The notes under the pieces: model-generated | Databases searched by the model: none | Seen by the model: the letters and a program-made list of their open reading frames with translations, nothing else | What the model was told of the DNA's origin: nothing | Part shown: positions 57,697-64,000 of the stretch, in pieces | How the letters are laid out: every line of letters starts with the position of its first letter | Numbering within the stretch: the stretch's first letter is position 1 | Made by a program: the position numbers and the translations under genes | Assembly (NCBI GenBank): GCA_010909165.1 | Contig: MU008172.1 | Coordinates: 1,302,001-1,366,000 of the forward strand | Origin: Anthoceros angustus | Taxonomy: Eukaryota; Streptophyta; Anthocerotopsida; Anthocerotales; Anthocerotaceae | Reading direction: 5' to 3' | DNA: 64,000 nucleotides

Positions 57697-58664
57697 CTCA
57701 ATCTAAATGCACCTTGTGGACACTGTAGGCTAGTCAGCTTAGTTCCTAGTGCATAGGGTGTGGTAGATGGTCTTGCCTGTTCAAGCTTAAATTTGTGCAG
57801 CAGTTCTTGTACGTATTGGTACTGGTGGATAATAATTAGCTTCTCAGGTCTTATCCTTAACAAGCGAACTTTAACTCACCTATGTCCTTCATATCGAATA
57901 CGCCCTTAGCATCTCTTTAACCTCTTGCCGGTGGTGACTACTATTAGTATACATCGTCAGCGTCTGATGATAGAATAACATATTCAGCTCCCTTGGTCAA
58001 CTTGTATCTGATTACCATCAGTGAGCTTTGAACAAAAGAGTTGTTGATCGGATGTTCGTGGATGGTGAAATACCAAACTACGCCACTTTGTTTGGACCAT
58101 AGATGGTCTTTAATAGCTTCGAACACCTTAGGATGTTTAGGATCCACATAGCCTTGATGGACCATGTATAAGTCTTCGTCAGGCACCATATAAAAAGGCA
58201 TGCATCGTCCATTTGATGCGGTCTAAATCAAATTTGCGCCGATTAATATCATCCTTATTGGTGAGCTTTCTGGCAGGTGAAAAGGTTTCCTGGTAGTCTA
58301 GTCCCTCAACCTGTGTGAATCCTCGTGCAACCAGCCTAGCCTTATATCTGGCGATTTCTCCCTTAGCATTCAGCTTAAGCTTAAATACCCATTTGCAGGA
58401 GATAGGTTTTCTGCCAGGCGGGAGGTCCGCTAGCTTCCATGTCTTATTCTTGACTAGGGAATTGTACTCATCATCAACTGCATGCTTCCATTTATCCTTT
58501 TCGGATCCACGAGTAAGCCTCATCAAAGACTTAGGCTCCGGTGTAGAGTGCTTGAAGCGAGTGCATGTCTTGCATATCTTTATAGTCAATTGATTCATAA
58601 CGTAGCTCTTTCCTGATCGGAGGCGGTTTAGTTGACCGTCTCGCGGAGGATCGAGGTTCTTCAT
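57650..58664 (-). pseudogene. copia reverse transcriptase, frameshifted
   Basis: Blocks from upstream: W-K-H-A-V-D-D-E-Y-N-S-L near 58480-58500, W-V-F-K-L-K-L-N-A-K-G near 58370-58400, Y-K-A-R-L-V-A-R-G-F-T-Q, E-T-F-S-P near 58285, L-Y-G near 58205, D-L-Y-M-V-H-Q-G-Y near 58145-58180, W-S-K-Q-S near 58090, and S-D-A-D-D-V-Y at 57945-57970 where Y-A-D-D is usual. Then V-Q-E-L-L-H-K-F near 57790-57820. At least two frame changes. Confidence 0.85.
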
Positions 58665-58723
58665 ATTGAGCGGCTAGTAGAGGTTCATTTTCTTGGTGGG
58701 TCCTCCTCAGCGGTGCATAGCCC

Positions 58724-59206
58724 TCATCTCCCTCTGCTGGCTGCATGATAGTTAGGTTGATGATCATCTTCTTGTGGAATAGGAGGTGGATCTGGATTAA
58801 CGGCGTTTGCGGTGATCTTTGTCTGGTGGGGTATAGGTGAGCAGGGAGGTGTACCCCAGTGGGCCAGTGGTTCATCTCCCTCGTCAATTGAATCATCAGA
58901 AGGGAAGTCTACAGTGTCATCATCTGTGGTAGGTAAAACAGCTCCCTCTGTGGTGGTTTGACCTAAGATGAGAAGTTTGTCAATTTCCAGAAAGGTAACT
59001 GATCGAGCTAACACCACTCGTTGTTCGTCGGGGTGATACAATTTGTAAGCCTTAGACTGTTCACTGTACCCAATGAAGATGAGTGCTTGGGCTCTTGGAT
59101 CCAGCTTCTTTCTCTTCTCCTCTGGGATGAGAGCAAAAGCACGGGAACCAAAGACGCATGATGCTTCAAAGGTTTCGCTTCCAATAAGCCTCATATGGAG
59201 TCGCAA
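58724..59206 (-). pseudogene. copia linker between integrase and RT
   Basis: A 160-codon frame with V-F-G-S-R-A-F-A-L-I-P, K-L-D-P-R-A-Q-A-L-I-F-I-G-Y-S and A-R-S-V-T-F. These are the copia integrase C-terminal/linker blocks (usually 'F.GY....K.Y.v'). An acidic and Pro-rich spacer follows, leading to RT. Confidence 0.85.
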
Positions 59207-59219
59207 GGGGCCAGGCTGG

Positions 59220-59760
59220 TGAAGAGTCGGTTCGAATATAGGTTAAACGATTGCCTCATTAATATTCTTGAGATAAGTTAGCCCACAATAACATGCTCTG
59301 GTCATGGCTAATAAGGTCTGATTTTTCCTTTCGGCCACGCCATTTTGTTGTGGGGTATATGGAATTATGTCGTATCGTTGTATCCCCCTCTCTTGTAGGA
59401 AGCTATCAAATGTTGTGTTAACAAATTACATTCCATTATCGATCCAGAAGATATTTAACGGGTACACATACATTTTCCATGATCGTGACCAATCATGGAA
59501 GAGTTCAAAGGTATCACTCTTGGTGCATCGGGAAAGTCCAAGTGTCACAGGAATAATCATCGATGATGCATAGGTAATAGATAGAACCGCCAAAGGGCCA
59601 GGACATGTATTTTGCAGAAATGCATGCACTAACTCGGGGGCAGCGGATGCTGTGAGGCGTGAAAAGGGTGAGCTTTTGCTTGGCAGCAATGCAAGCTTCA
59701 CAAGAAGGTAAATCTTTGAAAACACAGGCAAGGGTTCGGTGACATTTCAGCAATGACATG
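59220..59760 (-). pseudogene. copia integrase core, frameshifted
   Basis: C-E-A-C-I-A-A-K-Q-K near 59680-59700 (end of the zinc-binding HHCC), Y-Y-L-C-I-I-D-D-Y-S near 59560-59590 with the first catalytic Asp, N-G-M near 59430, and Y-T-P-Q-Q-N-G-V-A-E-R-K near 59325-59360 with the catalytic Glu, across two or three frames. Confidence 0.8.
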
Positions 59761-59761
59761 T

Positions 59762-60040
59762 CTATAGCTTATTTACATGACCAAGTCGTGCATGCCACAG
59801 GACAGCAAGGCTTTGGGACTTCTTAGAGACAAGACTGGCCTGGTGTCTAAGGGTACAAATATTCAGTCTGTAGAGATCATTATTTAATGTACCTTTGAAT
59901 GCCAGCATGGAAGGTTCTGACCTCTTATAGAAGAGACAAGTATCCTCACTGGCTTTCATATCATATACTCGAAGTTGCATCAGTTTGCTGAGAGAGACCA
60001 GATTCTTAGCCATTGACGGCACAAACAGGGGTTCATCCAA
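59762..60040 (-). pseudogene. copia GAG-pre-integrase region
   Basis: P-S-M-A-K-N-L-V-S-L-S-K-L near 59985-60020 ('vP.l..NLlS'), and L-W-H-A-R-L-G-H-V at 59770-59800, the hallmark of the GAG-pre-integrase zinc region. Confidence 0.88.
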
Positions 60041-60042
60041 GG

Positions 60043-60342
60043 TAAGAATTGATCCATCGTGTAGAGTAAACTTGCATGTTCCATGAGATGGAAGCTGGAT
60101 TGATTTCGTTCATCTCCCAATAGCACTCTTTCAGCTATTTTGTGTGTCTGTAGCAAGTAAAATTGCTCTTTACTTCTGCAGATGTGTGAAGTAGCGCCAG
60201 AATCCAAGTACCATCCATCTTCATCACATATGGGGCGGGCAAAGCAGACTGTTAGTATCTTCACCACTGGTTTGGCGTCACCTGATGTCTTCTCCTTAAT
60301 AGCAACAGTTGCAGAACCTTTAGGAGTGCGCTTAGGTTCCAC
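60043..60342 (-). pseudogene. copia aspartic protease
   Basis: W-Y-L-D-S-G-A-T-S-H-I at about 60183-60222 is the retropepsin active site of copia elements. Downstream V-L-L-G-D near 60100-60120 is the usual following block, and a frame change lies near 60090. Upstream is a Lys-rich stretch, E-C-K-K-K, that may be the tail of a decayed zinc knuckle. Confidence 0.85.
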
Positions 60343-62223
60343 GCTTTTCTTCTTACATTCCCCAGCGGTGTCGGCTATACCACGATTCCAGTTTCACGGG
60401 CGCTTTGATGAGCCAGTGAGAATCAAGTTTGGCGAGTTTACCTCCGGCTTTGCCTTTTCCTTTGAAGGTTCTCGACGCCATTAATGCCTTCTCCGTTTTA
60501 CTCTTAGGAGTTCTGAAGAAAGCGCTGCTTTCTTCTTCCGATATAAAGCACCTATCACCTCTTCCAAGGTGATGTTTCCGATGCCTCAGAAACTACGGCA
60601 TTGGCACTGAGAGGGCCATTCGACTTGTGATAAAGGCGATAAGATGGAGGGAGCCTTGCGAGTTCAGCTACAACATGACCTCTTCCATCTTGGTTCCGAT
60701 AGAGAAGCCATTTGTGCTCTAAGGTGGAATTTACTTGTGAATGCACCTTATCTCCTCTTCATCTTTAAGGCATAGAATTCATGTTTTACACCAACAAGAG
60801 TCATCACGTTGGTAACTTTGTATGTTTCTCCATGTGTCTAGATATCGGAGGCTTTATCGAGGAACTCCACCTCGGGTATGAGATCGCATGAAGTCCCCTA
60901 TCAGAGAGCTATGGCAATCTCGTCTGGTCCCAATCAACAATCGATCGTGAAGGTCTTTGGATTTGCAATTGATTTGGTTTGGGAGTAGTTCCATCTACTA
61001 TTTTCCACACGTCGGGCCAATAAAGTTGACTTCATTCGGATCGCCATACAGTATTGTGTGCCGTGAATCGATCTTTCTCTTCGGCTGCGTGTATGAGGGT
61101 TTATGACTACGGTGATTCTCGTTACAGATCGGGGAGTGTCACTAGCTGTCAAGGCTAAGTGCTTGGAATAGGCTACTTAGGCGTCTATAGACAAGGATGG
61201 ATCTGCGGACATATAAGACTAACAAGATAACTAGAGCTATGGCTTTAGTAACACAGCCCTGATCCTACACTTTCTTAATTATGTGCATAAATAAGTGTCG
61301 GCGTAATGCGTGTATGGTGACCGTAGATGCAGACGAGAATACACATTTGTAGCTATGTGAGTTTGTCTATGCTCACTAGTGATTCCTCTTCCAATACTCA
61401 AACACGTTAGCAAATAAAAAGTGATCAAGGGGTCATGAGAGAACAGAAACAAAAAGCAGTTAACGCGTTTGATTCTTTGTACTTTTACCAAAAGCGGCGT
61501 TGGTTGGTGTTTCAAAATGAGCAGACGCGAAGGCGCCTCTTCATTGCTCGCAGGAAAATAACCAGATCACAGCAGGCGTGGATCCTTGCTTCAGCAGTCG
61601 CGAGGGGCCTGTCGGGTGTACACCTGGCAGTACTCGATGCGGCGCTTCAGGTGAGATCGCGACGCTTGCAGTCTGGTGTTTCCCACGGCGCAGCGGATTC
61701 AGAGAATTGAGCGCCGACAACCTCCTCGATTGGGAGATCTGGGTGACGCATACTTGATTTGATGTTCTCTAATCTTGGCTGTCATCTCAGCTATGCTCCG
61801 AAGGTGATTCATGATCGTTATATTTCGTAGATGAATTGCTCTTAGAAAACTCTGATATTGCTCTTCAAATAGAAGCCCAAGAGCAAGATGTCTATCAAAG
61901 TCAAACTTGTCAACGTATTTGGTGGTGAAAAGCGTCGGATCTGGAGTGCATGAGACGATCGAGTTACTGCCCTCTCCTTCCACAACGTTCTCTGTACAAC
62001 CTATCTACCTCCATTTTTATTGGTCAGGATGTAGGCTTGTCTTTGCAGCGCTTTAGCGAGAGGGTTGGGTAATCTTGCTCGTAGAGATCCGGTGTATCTA
62101 TTGGTACTCACTGCTCGAGATGAGGCACCTCGATGTATTTTGTATCTAGGAGGTCCCCTGGCAAATCCTCTCTGCGAGCCACCCGCCTCGGCATTTTCTA
62201 GCGATGTCGAAAGTCTGAGGCAT
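60343..62223 (-). pseudogene. copia gag region, broken
   Basis: Minus-strand frames at 61699-61983 (with E-E-Q-Y-Q-S-F-L-R-A-I-H-L), 60934-61152 and 60555-60746 (with A-E-L-A-R-L-P-P-S-Y) lie where gag should be. V-K-R/T-L-E-E-V-I-like words precede the protease. Too broken to define capsid limits. Confidence 0.5.
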
Positions 62224-62238
62224 TTGTGCTCGATACCA
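62224..62238 (-). promoter_or_regulatory. copia primer-binding site, tRNA-Met type
   Basis: Minus-strand TGGTATCGAGCAC directly follows the 5' LTR end TTTACA. The usual initiator-Met primer site is TGGTATCAGAGC; here one base is missing. Confidence 0.75.
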
Positions 62239-62445
62239 TGTAAATTATCCAGACACGATCATTTGACTAAGGCGGAAGGCTTAGACTACACAAAGTTTTG
62301 TGTGTGTGCAAAAAGCGATGAATAATCAAAGGAATAATAAAAGGTCTCATATGTGTTCATTATATACCACGTAACCCTAAATATCAAACGGTATGTATAT
62401 ATCAAACTCAGCTAGGTTAAGCGAATAACAGATTAACCCTTAACA
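62239..62445 (-). mobile_element. 5' LTR of younger copia (207 bp)
   Basis: Partner of 55864-56072 with the same TG...CA ends. It lacks only small blocks such as the second 'ga' after ggcttaga. Confidence 0.92.
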
Positions 62446-62450
62446 GTTTA
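62446..62450. other. target-site duplication GTTTA (right)
   Basis: Exact partner of 55859-55863. Confidence 0.9.
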
Positions 62451-63240
62451 TATTAGAGGCGAAAGATTTGTGTACCCTTAAGGTAGTGCATAATATGTTT
62501 GAGAGCAATCAAGAATCCTTTCCTAGATTCTCTGAGAATTGAGGAGCTGCATTCACGGTGTTTGAGATGTCTAGTCTTGTTTGATTACTTAAGAACGTGA
62601 GAATACCAACTCCCATGCATAGGGTATAGTCTCCATCTCCTTCTTGTCCTCTTCAGATTGTGGATAGGAGGCAGATGAGAGCTGAACGCCAACGGCACCT
62701 GGTATGGCTACCGCCCAAGCGTTCTTCTAGTTGAAGCCCTTTATTTAACATACTAGCTACATATTTGCCTTGGTGAAGATAAATAGGTCCAGTACTTCCT
62801 CTATGTATATGCATTCCAAGAATATATTTAACTTTGCCGAGATCCTTCATCTCGAATTCTTTGCTAAGATAAGCTTTTATCTTGTTGACTAATTCAATTT
62901 TCTTATTTGGAATAACTAAGTTATCGACATAAAGTGCAACTAGCACAAGTCAACTGTCTAGATGAAGTACATAGATATTGGTGTTTGTTTCACTCTGGAC
63001 AAAACCTATCTTCTTGAGATAAGAGTCCATTCTCTCGTACCACAAACGTGGGCTTTGCTTAAGTCCATAGATAGAACAAATAAGTTTACACACTTTGTGA
63101 TGGAACGTTTTATCTTCATAGTCTTCGGGTTGATCCATGTAGATCTCTTCTTTATGATGACCATAAAAAAAGGCCATGCCAACGTCAAGCTCATAGATCT
63201 CCAAATTAACCTCAATACATAAAGGTAGAAGCATCCTTGC
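62446..63240 (-). pseudogene. older copia reverse transcriptase (5' part of interrupted element)
   Basis: Minus-strand blocks: L-D-V-G-M-A-F-F-Y-G-H near 63170-63195, E-E-I-Y-M-D-Q-P-E-D near 63125-63155, V-C-K-L-I-C-S-I-Y-G-L-K-Q-S-P near 63065-63100, A-L-Y-V-D-N-L-V-I near 62920-62945 (Y-V-D-D usual), E-F-E-M-K-D-L-G near 62840, and R-Y-L-K-G-T near 62475-62490. The element lacks everything upstream of the L-D-V block at 63240. Its RNase H lies at 55429-55858 beyond the inserted copia. Confidence 0.88.
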
Positions 63241-63300
63241 ACGAATACATTTCTAAATTAAGCTCAACACATAAAAAGGTAGAAGCGTCCTTACTAGGTA
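63198..63300. repeat. two copies of a 40-bp repeat at the copia truncation point
   Basis: aaattaacctcaatacataaaggtagaagcatcctt and aaattaagctcaacacataaaaaggtagaagcgtcctta, about 54 bases apart, lie at the 5' edge of the old copia. Confidence 0.7.
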
Positions 63301-63727
63301 GCTTTAATGAGATGTGAGTAAATTCTATTAACTTAGTAATCCACTCTCTCTAGGTGACTATAACTCTTGACTTTGTGTCACCGACTATAATCCTTGGGGA
63401 CTAATCCTAAGATCACCTTGGAAACCCACTCATTCTTTGTGGTTATAACCCTTGACTACTAATCTAACCTTCTAGTGAAATTCTAGGCTCAACTTCATGG
63501 AACCCTTTTGGAAGGACCAATTTGCATTTCCCGATCATCCTACCCTTGAGAGATTGACTACATCCAGGTGGTCTAATAGAAAAGTGAGATCATACAAAAA
63601 GTGAGATAATACAAATAGTGTATACGTGATGCCACACCCCAACCGGAAGTCGAGCGCCATGCATATTGATATGCATTTGCTCCACCACTTGGTGGAAAAC
63701 CAACCTAATATTATCATATGTGGATTA
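63301..63727. other. no recognisable gene
   Basis: Contains ggtgactataactcttgac, ccgactataatccttgg and tggttataacccttgac words that look like a weak tandem pattern at 63350-63460. Otherwise nothing identifiable. Confidence 0.45.
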
Positions 63728-63925
63728 TCATACATGGCATCGGAAGTGGATAATTAAGTCATCAAACATTGTTCCAAGAATATTCCCTGTTAGTGAAAAA
63801 ACTGTTGCACATGAATCAAGCAGCTGAACTGCCATTTGGTGAAAGTTACGAAGATTTAAGACCTCATGAGCCACACTAGAAGTGAAAAGCAAGGTGCTCA
63901 TGAGGAAAGATAAAACCCATGTCAC
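63728..63925 (-). CDS. small ORF with signal-peptide-like start
   Basis: A 65-codon minus-strand frame beginning M-T-W-V-L-S-F-L-M-S-T-L-L-F-T-S-S-V-A-H-E: one charged-poor hydrophobic core followed by a small-residue cleavage-like site, as in secreted proteins. The remainder has two Cys and no family match. It could be the first exon of a gene whose next exons are in unrecognised sequence, or chance. No supporting TATA or splice site was established. Confidence 0.3.
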   Translation of the reverse strand: MTWVLSFLMSTLLFTSSVAHEVLNLRNFHQMAVQLLDSCATVFSLTGNILGTMFDDLIIHFRCHV

Positions 63926-64000
63926 AGAACGTTGAGATCAAACTGAAGCACGCTCACACCTTGGTTACTGAAAGACAACCTAGTAGGCAAACGCTCTGCT

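Larger units (their letters stand above)
55864..62445 (-). mobile_element. complete Ty1/copia element, about 6.58 kb
   Basis: All structural marks are present: LTR pair (209 and 207 bp), TG...CA ends on both strands, a primer-binding-like TGGTATCGAGC next to the 5' LTR, a polypurine AAGAGGGAG before the 3' LTR, and GTTTA duplications. Order on the minus strand is gag, protease, GAG-pre-integrase, integrase, RT, RNase H. It sits inside an older copia of the same orientation. High LTR similarity suggests a fairly recent insertion. Frameshifts in gag, integrase and RT make it non-autonomous as written, although RNase H is intact. Confidence 0.93.

Noticed and set aside
63350-63470. tRNA or rRNA gene in the gactataa..ccttgg region
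   Set aside because: No cloverleaf or rRNA core words could be read.

Overview
This window looks like nuclear DNA of a land plant. It holds Ty3/gypsy and Ty1/copia elements of plant type, spliced genes with GT-AG introns, a SAUR (auxin-responsive) gene, a telo-box/TATA promoter and a long satellite array. I cannot name the species. The gypsy family with a PHD finger and a methyltransferase suggests to me an early-diverging land plant, but that is weak evidence. Most of the 64 kb is repeats. Nearly every coding trace outside the copia element carries frameshifts, so decay, uncorrected long-read errors, or both are at work.

Left part (1-12.8 kb): a 3' fragment of a gypsy pol with a 559-bp tandem duplication (1-1.69 kb); a fragmentary small-exon gene of unknown function on the minus strand (2.3-3.67 kb); three tandem 548-bp blocks, each with a TATA box (3.8-5.46 kb); a promoter at 6.6 kb and a T-rich leader; then a multi-exon plus-strand gene (8.52-12.14 kb) for a Crypton-like/DUF3504-type tyrosine recombinase. 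Its R, KxxR, H and Y catalytic positions can all be read.

Middle (12.6-44.1 kb): the ends of two gypsy pol genes each run into a very long TGTGG...CCACA-type unit that I interpret as a giant LTR (about 4.9 kb on the right; about 10.6 kb on the left, enlarged by internal tandem duplications). These units carry a coiled-coil, gag-like coding region. Between them lies a 15.6-kb satellite array with a 3.3-3.9 kb unit. Each unit holds a recurrent AT-rich core, a 25-35 bp sub-repeat array, a G-run tract and a (GAA)n polypurine tract.

Right part (44-64 kb): a minus-strand gypsy element (45.46-53.38 kb) with about 505-bp LTRs and the order gag, protease, C5-cytosine-methyltransferase-like region, reverse transcriptase, RNase H, integrase, PHD finger. 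Next is a SAUR-like gene (54.29-54.69 kb) interrupted at a 19-bp perfect inverted repeat. Then comes a complete minus-strand Ty1/copia element (55,864-62,445) with 209/207-bp LTRs, tRNA-Met-like primer site, polypurine tract and exact GTTTA target-site duplication. It is inserted between the reverse transcriptase and RNase H of an older copia. The window ends with a small ORF carrying a signal-peptide-like start.

The most notable items are the plant tyrosine-recombinase gene and the gypsy element that appears to carry both a DNA-methyltransferase-like domain and a PHD chromatin-reader domain.
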